Shown here: positions 42,532-52,012 of the stretch, piece after piece
How the letters are laid out: each line of letters opens with the position of its first letter
Numbering within the stretch: the first letter of the stretch is position 1
Assembly: GCA_942490535.1 (NCBI GenBank)
Contig: CALNXQ010000005.1
Span: 558,001-622,000 of the forward strand
DNA from: JAEINY01 sp942490535
GTDB taxonomy: Bacteria; Bacteroidota; Bacteroidia; Bacteroidales; Marinilabiliaceae
DNA length: 64,000 nucleotides
Reading direction: 5' to 3'
Notes under the pieces: generated by a model
What the model was told of the DNA's origin: nothing
The model's database searches: none
The model's input: only the letters and a program-made list of their open reading frames with translations
Position numbers and translations under genes: made by a program

Positions 42532-44103
42532 ATGAATTATAAACTTTTAAAACGAACGCGAGTGATCGTATCACTGGTGTTCGTTATAGCCACATTTTCT
42601 ATTTTCCTGGATATTTATGAAGTACTGCCCAACCCTGTGATTAATGCGGTCACCTGGTTACAATTCATGCCTTCAATATTAGATTTTGTAGAAGTTACAG
42701 CCGTAGCATCTATCGGGTTTATCATTGTTTTGATCCTGTCATTACTTATGGGACGCATTTATTGCAGCACCATCTGTCCCTTAGGGATTCTTCAGGATGG
42801 ATTTGCGTTTATCGCAAAACGACGTTCGAAAAAGAAATTCATTTACAAGAAAAAAAAACCACAAACCCTCTTACGCTATACACTCTTAGCACTAGCCCTC
42901 ATTGCACTATTCGCCTCCTTTTCCATTATTATTACACTGTTGGATCCCTATAGCAACGCCGCACGCTTCTTTACATATTTAATGCGCCCAATCTTAATAT
43001 TGGGAAATAATGCGTTGGCTCTAGCACTGCAGCATTGGGAAATCTATACACTTAACCCGGTAAAATTAATTCTGGCACCGTGGTCCATTTTTGTACTAAC
43101 GGCGTCTTTCTTCCTGATCATCGCTTACTTATCCTATAAACGTGGCCGCTTGTTTTGCAATACCATCTGCCCGGTAGGTACTTTCCTTGGGCTGATTTCG
43201 AAATTGTCGTGGTTGAAAATTGGTTTTGACAGCGATAAATGCACCAAATGTGGCCATTGCATTGGCGTTTGCAAAAGTGAATGCATTGACATTAAACAGA
43301 TGACAGTGGATCACTCCCGCTGCGTGGATTGCTTTAATTGTCTCGCCATTTGTCCGGAGTCAGCCTTATCACTGGGAAAGTTTAAAAAAACAGAATCCAA
43401 CAAAGCTAAATCCGCCACATCAGACCACTCCCGCAGAGGCGTTCTGGCGACTGGCCTTGCACTCATCACCAGCCAGGCAGTACTAGCAGACATCAAGAAA
43501 AAAACCAATTCAACAACTGACAAGCTCATTCTAAACAAGAAGGATTTTGCTGTTGCACCTCCGGGAGCGATCGGCATTAATCGCTTTAATGCTATTTGCA
43601 CCGCTTGTGGTTTATGCGTGACGGCTTGTCCCACACAAGTACTTCAACCAGCAGTTGCTGAATATGGCTTAAAAGGATTTATGCAACCCCACATGGATTA
43701 CGGTTCGGGATACTGCAATTTTGATTGCCGGGGATGTACGCAAATCTGTCCCACAGGAGCTCTCTTACCGATTTCCATCGAAGAAAAACAAATCACCCAG
43801 TTGGGGAAAGCTATTTTCGTAAAAGAGAATTGTGTGGTCTATACCGATGGTACTGATTGTGGAGCCTGTTCTGAACATTGCCCCACGAAAGCAGTTAACA
43901 TGGTGCCCTATGAAGGCAAGTTATTAATTCCTGAAGTGAATCAGGACATTTGCATTGGTTGTGGGGCTTGCGAACATCCTTGTCCAGTGGATAAACCCTA
44001 CAAAGCTATTTATGTAAATGGGAATGCCATTCATCAGGCCGCTCAGAAACCTAAAGAAGAAGAAAGCACAAGCCAACCAGTAGAGGAGGATTTTCCTTTT
44101 TAA
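42532..44103 (+). CDS. NapH/MauN-type membrane ferredoxin fused to a NapG/MauM-like Tat-type ferredoxin
   Basis: A 523-residue protein. The first about 225 residues have several membrane segments and the NapH-type motifs CSTICPLGILQDG and CNTICPVGTF. Two 4Fe-4S sites follow (CTKCGHCIGVCKSEC, CVDCFNCLAICP). About residue 300 a second signal-like stretch begins (SRRGVLATGLALITSQAVLA), with a twin arginine and hydrophobic core. The rest holds further clusters: CTACGLCVTACP, CNFDCRGCTQICP, CGACSEHCP, CIGCGACEHPCP. The order NapH then NapG/MauM suggests a fusion of two normally separate quinol-oxidising components. Electron acceptor unknown; DUF362 neighbour probably linked. Confidence 0.82.
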   Translation: MNYKLLKRTRVIVSLVFVIATFSIFLDIYEVLPNPVINAVTWLQFMPSILDFVEVTAVASIGFIIVLILSLLMGRIYCSTICPLGILQDGFAFIAKRRSKKKFIYKKKKPQTLLRYTLLALALIALFASFSIIITLLDPYSNAARFFTYLMRPILILGNNALALALQHWEIYTLNPVKLILAPWSIFVLTASFFLIIAYLSYKRGRLFCNTICPVGTFLGLISKLSWLKIGFDSDKCTKCGHCIGVCKSECIDIKQMTVDHSRCVDCFNCLAICPESALSLGKFKKTESNKAKSATSDHSRRGVLATGLALITSQAVLADIKKKTNSTTDKLILNKKDFAVAPPGAIGINRFNAICTACGLCVTACPTQVLQPAVAEYGLKGFMQPHMDYGSGYCNFDCRGCTQICPTGALLPISIEEKQITQLGKAIFVKENCVVYTDGTDCGACSEHCPTKAVNMVPYEGKLLIPEVNQDICIGCGACEHPCPVDKPYKAIYVNGNAIHQAAQKPKEEESTSQPVEEDFPF

Positions 44104-44129
44104 AAATAATAATGCTATAATAAGGACAA

Positions 44130-44155
44130 AAACCCCGGATTTGCATCCGGGGTTT
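44130..44155. terminator. Bidirectional intrinsic terminator between the ferredoxin gene and hppA
   Basis: A ten-bp stem AACCCCGGAT/ATCCGGGGTT with TTGC loop, flanked by T-rich sequence on both strands, sits between the two convergent genes and can serve both. Confidence 0.85.
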
Positions 44156-44179
44156 GTATTTATCATTCCATAGTAAGTA

Positions 44180-46471
44180 TTATCCAAAGAATGAGAAGGC
44201 AACGGTTAAGCCAGCCATTACAACTGAAACCATTGTCATCAATTTGATTAAGATGTTTAAAGATGGACCGGAAGTATCCTTAAACGGATCACCTACGGTA
44301 TCTCCCACAACACCAGCTTTATGTGCTTCACTGCCTTTTCCACCATGGTGTCCTTTTTCAATGTACTTTTTAGCATTATCCCAGGCACCTCCGGCATTAT
44401 TAAGCATGACAGCCAAAGTAAACCCAGTGGTCAATCCACCTACTAATAAACCAACAACGCCAGCCACACCCAACAAAACACCAATCAAAACCGGTACAAT
44501 GATCGCTAATAATGAAGGTACTAGCATCTCGCGCTGAGCACCTTTAGTGGATATTTCTACACACTTGGCATATTCAGGTGTTCCGGTTCCTTCCATAATA
44601 CCAGGAATCTCTCTAAACTGACGGCGCACTTCATCAACCATAGCTCCAGCCGCACGACCAACAGCTTTCATGGTCATGGCACAGAATACAAAGGCCATCA
44701 TAGATCCCACAAAGATGCCACCCAATATCATAGGGTTAAATAATGACAAATCATAGGCATAAACAAAATCACGAATATTCGCGGTAGCTAACTGAACAGC
44801 CTGCTGCCCTTCACCAATAGAAGGCATTACATCGGTGTAAAACAAAGTATCACCAACTTGTCTGAATCCTTCAACAGATGCATTGGCCATTTTACCTAGC
44901 CACAAGCGCACCTCTTCCATATAAGCGGCCAATAACGCCATCGCTGTTAAAGCGGCAGAACCAATGGCAAAACCTTTACCTGTAGCAGCGGTTGTATTAC
45001 CCAACATATCTAAAGCATCGGTACGTTCGCGCACTTCAGCTGGTAAATCCGACATCTCAGCATTTCCTCCAGCATTATCAGCAATGGGGCCAAATGCATC
45101 TGTAGCCAAAGTAATTCCCAATGTAGACAGCATACCTACTGCGGCAAAACCAATACCATAAACACCTTCAGAGAAGTTGGTAAAACCACCGGCGAAGCCA
45201 AACGCACAGATAATACCAATCACAATGGTCACAACTGGTAGCCAGGTACTATACATTCCAACGGCAATCCCATCAATAATAGTCGTAGCTGGTCCCTGCA
45301 AGGCTTGCTTAGCAATGCCTTGAGTAGGTTTATATTCATCCGAAGTGTAATATTCTGTTCCTTGCCCGATAATTACACCCGCAAATAAACCGGCAATAAC
45401 AGATCCAAAAACACCCCAGCTGACCCAATCAAAATAAGCCATTCCGGCCATGGCAATCAAAATCAAGACAGAACTACCGCCAGTACCAATAAGCAGAGCA
45501 TTCAACAAGTTTTTCTGTGTAGCAGATTCCTTGGTACGCACCATAAAAATTCCTAAAATGGAAAGGATAATTCCAATGGCTGCCACTATCATTGGTGCCA
45601 TCACTCTTTGAGCCTGAGCTTCGGGTAATAAACCAGGCAAAGCTGCACCCAATGCTGCTGTAGCCAAAATTGATCCACAATAGGATTCATAAAGATCAGC
45701 CCCCATTCCGGCCACATCACCCACATTATCACCTACATTATCAGCAATTGTAGCAGGGTTACGTGGATCATCCTCCGGAATACCAGCTTCTACTTTACCT
45801 ACCAGGTCAGCTCCCACATCAGCTGCTTTCGTATAAATACCTCCACCAACACGGGCAAACAAAGCCTGCGTGGAAGCACCCATCCCAAACGTCAACATGG
45901 TTGCGGTAATTTCAATGAGTTTATGATGCTCGCTCGTACCTTCATGAACAAAGGTTAAACCAAACATATCCAAACCGCTTTGTAAATGTTCAGGTGTAAA
46001 AATAACACTGTTTAAAAACCAGTACCACAAAGCAATGTCCAACAAACCAAACCCAACAACAACGAGTCCCATTACGGCACCACTCCGAAAGGCAATTTGT
46101 AAGCCCTGATTGAGAGAAGTGGCGGCACCATGTGCTGTGCGAGCCGATGCAAAAGTTGCGGTTTTCATACCCAAGAAACCACAAAGACCGGAAAAAAATC
46201 CGCCAGTTAAAAAGGCAATGGGTACAAAAGGATTCTGTACGCCCATATAGGCCAATACAGCCAGCAATATAACGAGAACAAGAAATACTTTTCCCACCAC
46301 TGCATATTGCCGTTTTAAATAAGCCATTGCGCCATCACGCACGTGCTGGGCAATTTCCTTCATCCGATCGGTTCCTTCCGATTTCTTCATCAACTGCTTG
46401 AAGAATACCCAAGCAAATACAAGGGCAATCACAGAAGAAATTGGAATGAACCAAAAAATAGAATTAATCAT
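44180..46471 (-). CDS. hppA: Membrane-bound ion-translocating pyrophosphatase
   Basis: A 763-residue polytopic inner-membrane enzyme (about 16 hydrophobic segments) that hydrolyses PPi and pumps H+ or Na+. Signature motifs are KAADVGADLVGKVEAGIPED (PPi/Mg2+ site), DPRNPATIADNVGDNVGD, and near the C-terminus GGAWDNAKKYIEKGHHGGKG with HKAGVVGDTVGDPFKDTSGP. The segment GNTTAATGKGFAIG has Ala and Gly at the two positions that are Lys and Thr in K+-independent enzymes, which marks the K+-dependent group; Na+ pumping is common in this group. The upstream 325-bp region carries its promoter. Confidence 0.94.
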   Translation of the reverse strand: MINSIFWFIPISSVIALVFAWVFFKQLMKKSEGTDRMKEIAQHVRDGAMAYLKRQYAVVGKVFLVLVILLAVLAYMGVQNPFVPIAFLTGGFFSGLCGFLGMKTATFASARTAHGAATSLNQGLQIAFRSGAVMGLVVVGFGLLDIALWYWFLNSVIFTPEHLQSGLDMFGLTFVHEGTSEHHKLIEITATMLTFGMGASTQALFARVGGGIYTKAADVGADLVGKVEAGIPEDDPRNPATIADNVGDNVGDVAGMGADLYESYCGSILATAALGAALPGLLPEAQAQRVMAPMIVAAIGIILSILGIFMVRTKESATQKNLLNALLIGTGGSSVLILIAMAGMAYFDWVSWGVFGSVIAGLFAGVIIGQGTEYYTSDEYKPTQGIAKQALQGPATTIIDGIAVGMYSTWLPVVTIVIGIICAFGFAGGFTNFSEGVYGIGFAAVGMLSTLGITLATDAFGPIADNAGGNAEMSDLPAEVRERTDALDMLGNTTAATGKGFAIGSAALTAMALLAAYMEEVRLWLGKMANASVEGFRQVGDTLFYTDVMPSIGEGQQAVQLATANIRDFVYAYDLSLFNPMILGGIFVGSMMAFVFCAMTMKAVGRAAGAMVDEVRRQFREIPGIMEGTGTPEYAKCVEISTKGAQREMLVPSLLAIIVPVLIGVLLGVAGVVGLLVGGLTTGFTLAVMLNNAGGAWDNAKKYIEKGHHGGKGSEAHKAGVVGDTVGDPFKDTSGPSLNILIKLMTMVSVVMAGLTVAFSFFG

Positions 46472-46796
46472 AGAATTTGGTATTAGTTAATAAATGAAAA
46501 TTGGGTTGTTACTATTCGAGGACGCCCTACAAGTTAGAGCTAATAAATATAGTTCGGTATAACAAATGGCTTTAAGGACCGGCCAAAAAAATGGTGAGAC
46601 AGAGTATAAAATCCGCACAAAAACGACAAGGGTATTCAGTATGGTAAAAATGCATGGTTAAAATTGATAAGATATAATCCTGTCCTATAAAATTATACAA
46701 GCACCCCTCTTCAATCTACACAACAATACTAAGATAAGGATTCCGAAATCAAAATTTAAACCGATTGAATAAAATTCTCCGTTTTGATGATAGAAA
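46472..46796. other. 325-bp intergenic region, no gene seen
   Basis: Lies between hppA and the protease/barrel gene, both on the minus strand. AT-rich; a TATATTTA element (minus strand, 46551-46544) might be part of the hppA promoter, with a TTTG only 11 nt upstream. No clear terminator for the upstream barrel gene is visible and no ORF looks real. Confidence 0.5.
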
Positions 46797-49700
46797 TCAC
46801 CATCCAGCAAAGATATTGATACCAAATTCTCCTGCTTTGATCCGATTTTGATGAAAGGGGAAAGCATAAAAAGGTTCAATGACCATGGCACCAAAGAGGT
46901 TGATCCGATAAGCCAGGCCAGCACTAAAAACAGGAATTCGCTTACGTGAACTAGTGGTTGACAGGCTCCAAGTTGGGTAACTATCCTTATTCCAGCTTAG
47001 TCCACCATCCAGGAAAAAAGCCATCTCCGAGAATAAAAATTGAGAACGAATCCAGGCAATTTCCTTTGGGCCCGTAAAGGGAATTCGCCACTCCAAATTG
47101 GTTACCAGCATTCGTGACCCAATCAATTGATTCATACTAATTGTAGAAGGATCAATCGTTTCATCACCATAAAAATCGCCCAAATCATACCCCCTCACAA
47201 ACCATGGGGATCCCAGAAAAAGTTGATTCAAACGGTCACTATCCGCATCGGAACCATATCTTCCATAGTGGTAAATTCGAAAAGCCAGGCTATAAGGCTT
47301 TAAGAAGAAATAACGCCTATAATCAATTAGCAAAGTGTGCATATCAAGCTTATGCAGGTACTTTTCCATTTGGATACGAAGTCGTTTACCTTCCACAGGT
47401 GAGGCCAAACCCATTTTGGCATTATCAATCACAAATGCAGCATCAACGATAGCTGTACCAAAACCTGGTGGAGCTGGCAATCTTTCCTTTTTGCCGGAAT
47501 AGATACTGCTGTAGTTATTGATATCCTTTATTTTCTCAATTCGGTAATTATAAATTGCATAGGCCACTCCCAACTCAATACGCCGGGTTTTATTAACCGG
47601 TAAAAACGTAAAGAGTGATACCTTATCCTCATATGTACGTCTAAACGTATAATTTAATGTTTGCAGCACATCACCATCTGGCAGTGTGTCTGACTCATAT
47701 GAATAGGAACCAGATCGATAAGGAATGTGAGAAAGGCCAGCACCAAATTTAATACGGTTCTTTTTATTAACATAAGCCACCTGACCACCAAAATCATAAA
47801 TTTCGCCATTGATACTAATAGCCGTATACAGCATATTTTGTCCGAGAATATCACTGAACATTGCCTCTACACTCCCTGCCATACCGGTTCCAAAACGCCC
47901 GGTCATAACACCGACAGAAGCATTTCCGAGATAATCGAGTTTGAATTTGGGTTCAATGTGATCCGTATAAAAACTATCGATAGGTTGTTTTAATGGTCGA
48001 CGATTAAAATATAAGTTAGTCTCCACTTGTGATGGAATGGAAGAATAAGGCATGAGTCTGGAAGCCGTTGGCTGAAATTGATGCTGATATACCGGCTTGA
48101 CATTACGCTTAATGTAACTGAGTGTAGTTTGATATATCTTAAACTGCCCATCCCATAACATAGAATAACACAAGGTATCACCTGCAACGGAGAGTGCCGG
48201 GGAGTATTCTGTCATTCCAATAATACCAGTAGGATAGTCAGTGACTTGAAATAACTCATTGCTTTTTAGATTAATTGCATACAAATTTCGCCTGCCATCA
48301 CGATCGGATAAAAATAAAATTTTCTCGCCTCCTTGGGGAACGATCGGATTGAGATTCTTGGCGTCATCAAAAGTTCTTAATATTACATTCGTTCCTGTAT
48401 TTATATTTAATAGTCCAATGTTGTAATAAACATTTGTTTGCTGACTCTGGGTAACCACAGGCTGGTCTGTCACATAAACAATGGCTTTAGAATCGGGTGT
48501 CCAGGCAGGTTGCATGCACGAATACCTATTTTGTGTCAAATTTTCAACTTGGCGCGATTGACGATTATAAACATATATATCGGATACCCCCTCTTTTAAA
48601 CCAGCAAATGCAATGAATTCTCCGCTGGGTGACCACGCCGGCCAACTAATCTCATCCACATCTTCGATTTTGATCTCTTTAACTATTGCTTTCTTCTTAA
48701 CATCGAAAACAAAACACTCAGATTGTCCTTTTTTAAAAGCGATGAAAGCAAAAAATCGACTATCCGGGGACCAGCTTCCGGAAGTTTCGATAAAATTCAA
48801 TGCATCGATCTCATCGTGGCTGGTAGCAGTATATATACGAGAGAGAACTTCACCATTATGGGTGTCTGCCATGAAGAGATCAATATCGTATAAATCCCTC
48901 TCAGAGAGAAAAACGATGTATTTCCCATTAGGACTCAATGAAGGATTCAAATTATACCGACCACCATTCTTCTTTGAGATTAGAGGTTTACCTATAATCG
49001 AGAAAGTAGAATCATTGACCGTTTTCAAAAGATGCGCGGCCAATGTTTCTTTCCACAGTATCGAAAGGGAATCCGTGGATAGCATTAATACATCCCCAAT
49101 CGCTTGTTCATAACCTGTAGCAGCTGCCGCTTTAAACAAGCGTGGAATATATTGCTCGCCATACTTATAACTGATGAAGGCCCAAAAGGCATGCCCATAA
49201 CGATAAGGGGAATAGCGATAACTCATGGTCATCTGCTTGAGCGTTGGAAACTGATCATGAATAAGTGCATCGCGCATCCATAAAGCCGTTTGACTATTCA
49301 CACTTCCCAATGATAAAAACTCAGCCATCCCTTCGATCATCCATAATGGGATATTGTTTATGGCAGCGAGACTGATCTCCACATCCTTGGTTAGAATATG
49401 GTATTGAAACGCATGTACTAATTCATGCCCTAAAACGTGATCGGTTTGATGATGACTAAAAGTAACAGGCAATACCACACGTCGTTTCATTCCTTCAGTC
49501 ACACCACCAGTTCCTACTTCAATACGACTGTGTATGGTATTTGTTTGCTGAAAATCGGCATGATTAGAGTAAATGATCAGAGGATTGCGCGTATCAAACG
49601 TATCAATCAAAACTTGCTGATGGTAATAGTACCACTTTTCAGCTAAACCCGCCAATTGATTAACCCGTTCAGGACTATCAAAGTAGTGATAAATATCAAA

Positions 49701-49829
49701 ATGAGGGGTTTTATACAACTCGAAATCAAACTGTTCATAGGAAGGCTTATTTTGGCCAAAATATTGAGCAGTAACCGGATTACTCCCAAGCGCTAGAAGC
49801 AGGAATAATATGGTTAAAGTTAGTTTCAT
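46797..49829 (-). CDS. Gluzincin-like (HELVH) domain, PD40 propeller and outer-membrane barrel protein
   Basis: A 1010-residue secreted protein with signal peptide (about 1-21). Residues about 35-260 resemble a peptidase MA-like zinc protease: HELVH (135-139) and downstream WMIEGMAEFLS with Glu166/Glu170 as candidate third ligand. Residues about 280-580 carry TolB/PD40 propeller repeats (NPSLSPNGKYIVFLSERD, GSWSPDSRFFAFIAF, PAWSPSGEFIAFAG, PAWTPDSKAIVYVT). The last about 350 residues are a BamA/surface-antigen-like barrel ending NRIKAGEFGINIFAGW. Probably an outer-membrane-anchored protease or binding protein; substrate unknown. Confidence 0.83.
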   Translation of the reverse strand: MKLTLTILFLLLALGSNPVTAQYFGQNKPSYEQFDFELYKTPHFDIYHYFDSPERVNQLAGLAEKWYYYHQQVLIDTFDTRNPLIIYSNHADFQQTNTIHSRIEVGTGGVTEGMKRRVVLPVTFSHHQTDHVLGHELVHAFQYHILTKDVEISLAAINNIPLWMIEGMAEFLSLGSVNSQTALWMRDALIHDQFPTLKQMTMSYRYSPYRYGHAFWAFISYKYGEQYIPRLFKAAAATGYEQAIGDVLMLSTDSLSILWKETLAAHLLKTVNDSTFSIIGKPLISKKNGGRYNLNPSLSPNGKYIVFLSERDLYDIDLFMADTHNGEVLSRIYTATSHDEIDALNFIETSGSWSPDSRFFAFIAFKKGQSECFVFDVKKKAIVKEIKIEDVDEISWPAWSPSGEFIAFAGLKEGVSDIYVYNRQSRQVENLTQNRYSCMQPAWTPDSKAIVYVTDQPVVTQSQQTNVYYNIGLLNINTGTNVILRTFDDAKNLNPIVPQGGEKILFLSDRDGRRNLYAINLKSNELFQVTDYPTGIIGMTEYSPALSVAGDTLCYSMLWDGQFKIYQTTLSYIKRNVKPVYQHQFQPTASRLMPYSSIPSQVETNLYFNRRPLKQPIDSFYTDHIEPKFKLDYLGNASVGVMTGRFGTGMAGSVEAMFSDILGQNMLYTAISINGEIYDFGGQVAYVNKKNRIKFGAGLSHIPYRSGSYSYESDTLPDGDVLQTLNYTFRRTYEDKVSLFTFLPVNKTRRIELGVAYAIYNYRIEKIKDINNYSSIYSGKKERLPAPPGFGTAIVDAAFVIDNAKMGLASPVEGKRLRIQMEKYLHKLDMHTLLIDYRRYFFLKPYSLAFRIYHYGRYGSDADSDRLNQLFLGSPWFVRGYDLGDFYGDETIDPSTISMNQLIGSRMLVTNLEWRIPFTGPKEIAWIRSQFLFSEMAFFLDGGLSWNKDSYPTWSLSTTSSRKRIPVFSAGLAYRINLFGAMVIEPFYAFPFHQNRIKAGEFGINIFAGW

Positions 49830-49924
49830 GCCAATTAGAAAAACGGTTCAACCTAAATTATACGCTCAATGATACGATAAGTTTTGAATTTATGATTTTT
49901 GACAGACTTTTGAAAGTGGCACAC

Positions 49925-49952
49925 AAAAAAAGCGACCTTATCAGAGTCGCTT
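49925..49952 (-). terminator. Intrinsic terminator downstream of clpX
   Basis: AAGCGAC/GTCGCTT stem with a nine-nt loop, followed on the minus strand by a seven-T tract; 24 nt after the clpX stop codon. Confidence 0.82.
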
Positions 49953-49975
49953 AAAATATTATTATAGAGCTAAAA

Positions 49976-51190
49976 TTAGCTGGCTTTTAATTTAGCCATA
50001 TTAGCATGTTCAAGTTTATGACGTGCATAATCGAGACTAATGAGCAATTCCTGATGATCCTCAGAAGGGGCTGTAAACATAGAATCAATCATAATCGTTT
50101 CACAAATAGATCTTAATCCACGGGCTCCCAACTTAAACTCAACTGCCTTATCAACGATGTATTCCAATACATCATCTTCAAATTTAAGGTTGATCCCATC
50201 AATTTCAAACAGCTTTTCATATTGTTTGATAATAGAATTTTTAGGTTCTGTCAGGATACGACGTAGGATTTCCCGATTAAGCGGTTGTAAGAATGTTAAC
50301 ACTGGCAGACGACCGATAATCTCAGGAATTAATCCAAAAGATTTCAAATCCTGAGGAGCCACATATTGAAGCAGGTTTTCAACATCCAGCTTTTCTTTGG
50401 ATTTGCTGGCCATGTAACCAACCACTTTGGTATTTAAACGTTGAGCTATTTTACGCTCAATACCATCAAAGGCACCACCACAAACAAACAAGATATTTTT
50501 AGTATTGACCGGAATCATTTTCTGCTCCGGATGCTTGCGACCACCCTGAGGCGGTACGTTCACAATCGAACCTTCCAACAGCTTCAATAGGCCTTGCTGA
50601 ACACCTTCACCAGACACATCACGGGTAATAGAAGGATTATCGCTCTTACGGGCAATTTTATCGATTTCATCAATGAAAACAATTCCCTTTTCGGCAGCTT
50701 CCACATTGTAATCGGCAGCTTGAAGGAGTCGGGTCAAAATACTTTCGATATCTTCTCCCACATACCCGGCTTCAGTTAACACCGTAGCATCGACAATGGT
50801 AAATGGTACGTGCAACATTTTAGCAATAGTCCTTGCTAGCAAGGTTTTACCTGTACCCGTTTCACCAACAAGGATAATATTCGATTTTTCAATCTCAACC
50901 TCATCCCCATTATTTTTTTGCATCAAGCGCTTGTAGTGATTATAAACCGCTACAGACAGGAACTTCTTAGCCTCCTCCTGACCAATGACGTATTGATCAA
51001 GAAATGCTTTAATTTCTAGTGGTTTGAGCAGAGTAATAGCATCTACATCAAACGAACTCTTCTTTTTGAACTCTTCGTCTAATATGGAGTGAGCCTGTTC
51101 GATACAACTGTCACAAATGTGACCTGAAATACCGGCAATTAACAGGTTCGTGTCTTTTCTATCGCGTCCGCAAAATGAACATTTATCCAT
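49976..51190 (-). CDS. clpX: ATP-dependent Clp protease ATPase subunit ClpX
   Basis: ClpX unfolds tagged proteins and feeds them into ClpP. The 404-residue protein has the N-terminal zinc-binding domain with C4, C7, C26 and C29, Walker A GETGTGKT (109-116), pore loop GYVGED (142-147), Walker B IDEID (173-177), and the C-terminal D2 small domain (GARGLRSICETIM). Length is typical. It is transcribed after clpP, with a 78-bp gap that contains a hairpin. Confidence 0.96.
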   Translation of the reverse strand: MDKCSFCGRDRKDTNLLIAGISGHICDSCIEQAHSILDEEFKKKSSFDVDAITLLKPLEIKAFLDQYVIGQEEAKKFLSVAVYNHYKRLMQKNNGDEVEIEKSNIILVGETGTGKTLLARTIAKMLHVPFTIVDATVLTEAGYVGEDIESILTRLLQAADYNVEAAEKGIVFIDEIDKIARKSDNPSITRDVSGEGVQQGLLKLLEGSIVNVPPQGGRKHPEQKMIPVNTKNILFVCGGAFDGIERKIAQRLNTKVVGYMASKSKEKLDVENLLQYVAPQDLKSFGLIPEIIGRLPVLTFLQPLNREILRRILTEPKNSIIKQYEKLFEIDGINLKFEDDVLEYIVDKAVEFKLGARGLRSICETIMIDSMFTAPSEDHQELLISLDYARHKLEHANMAKLKAS

Positions 51191-51212
51191 AAACTATCAA
51201 TATATAAAACGA

Positions 51213-51247
51213 ATGCAGAGCCAACCTAAATAAGGCTGATTCTGCAT
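51213..51247 (-). other. Intercistronic hairpin between clpP and clpX
   Basis: ATGCAGA...TCTGCAT arms with inner GCC/GGC pairing form a hairpin in the 78-bp clpP-clpX gap. No T-tract follows on either strand, so an RNA-processing or translation-control element is more likely than a terminator. Confidence 0.4.
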
Positions 51248-51268
51248 CGTATATCTCAATTCGATTCT

Positions 51269-51949
51269 CTATTTATCTTTTTGTCGTACCAGCACTTCAT
51301 CAATCATACCATAGTCTTTGGCTTCTTCAGCCGTCATCCAATAATCACGGTCAGAGTCTTTCTCTACCTTTTTAAAACTATTACCTGAATGATCGGCAAT
51401 AATGGTATAAAGCTCTTTACGCAACTTTAATATCTCACGGGCTGTAATTTCAATATCTGAAGCCTGCCCCTGAGCACCACCCATTGGCTGGTGAATCATA
51501 ATACGTGAGTGCTTCAATGCAGTACGTTTCCCCTTTGTTCCGGCGGTTAATAAAACAGCACCCATGGAGGCTGCCATACCAGTACAAATGGTAGCCACAT
51601 CTGATGAAATGTATTGCATCGTATCGTAAATACCTAATCCGGCATGTACTGAACCTCCGGGACTATTGAAGTAAATCGAAATGTCTTTCGAAGGGTCGGT
51701 TGATTCCAGATAAAGCAATTGCGCCTGAATCACATTCGCTACATAATCATCAATGGGCAATCCCAAAAAGATAATGCGGTCCATCATCAGACGAGAGAAT
51801 ACATCCATGCTGGCTACATTCAGTTGTCTTTCCTCAATAATTGTCGGCGAGATATAACTATTAGTAACAGATGTATATTTATCAAGCACCAGGCTATTGA
51901 TGCCCAAATGTTTTGTGGCGTATTTTTGGAAATCTTTCGGATCAATCAT
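51269..51949 (-). CDS. clpP: ATP-dependent Clp protease proteolytic subunit
   Basis: ClpP is the self-compartmentalised serine protease partner of ClpX. The 226-residue protein has the catalytic triad S128 (GMAASMG), H153 (MIHQPMGG) and D202 (RDYWMTAEEA). The N-terminal about 30 residues before the conserved core are longer than in E. coli ClpP and may be a propeptide. Part of the tig-clpP-clpX order, conserved in many bacteria. Confidence 0.96.
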   Translation of the reverse strand: MIDPKDFQKYATKHLGINSLVLDKYTSVTNSYISPTIIEERQLNVASMDVFSRLMMDRIIFLGLPIDDYVANVIQAQLLYLESTDPSKDISIYFNSPGGSVHAGLGIYDTMQYISSDVATICTGMAASMGAVLLTAGTKGKRTALKHSRIMIHQPMGGAQGQASDIEITAREILKLRKELYTIIADHSGNSFKKVEKDSDRDYWMTAEEAKDYGMIDEVLVRQKDK

Positions 51950-52012
51950 GTTCAGAAATTTTCTTGTTTTAACGCTAATTTAGTAATTAAATAGCCTGGA
52001 TGAATAGATTCT

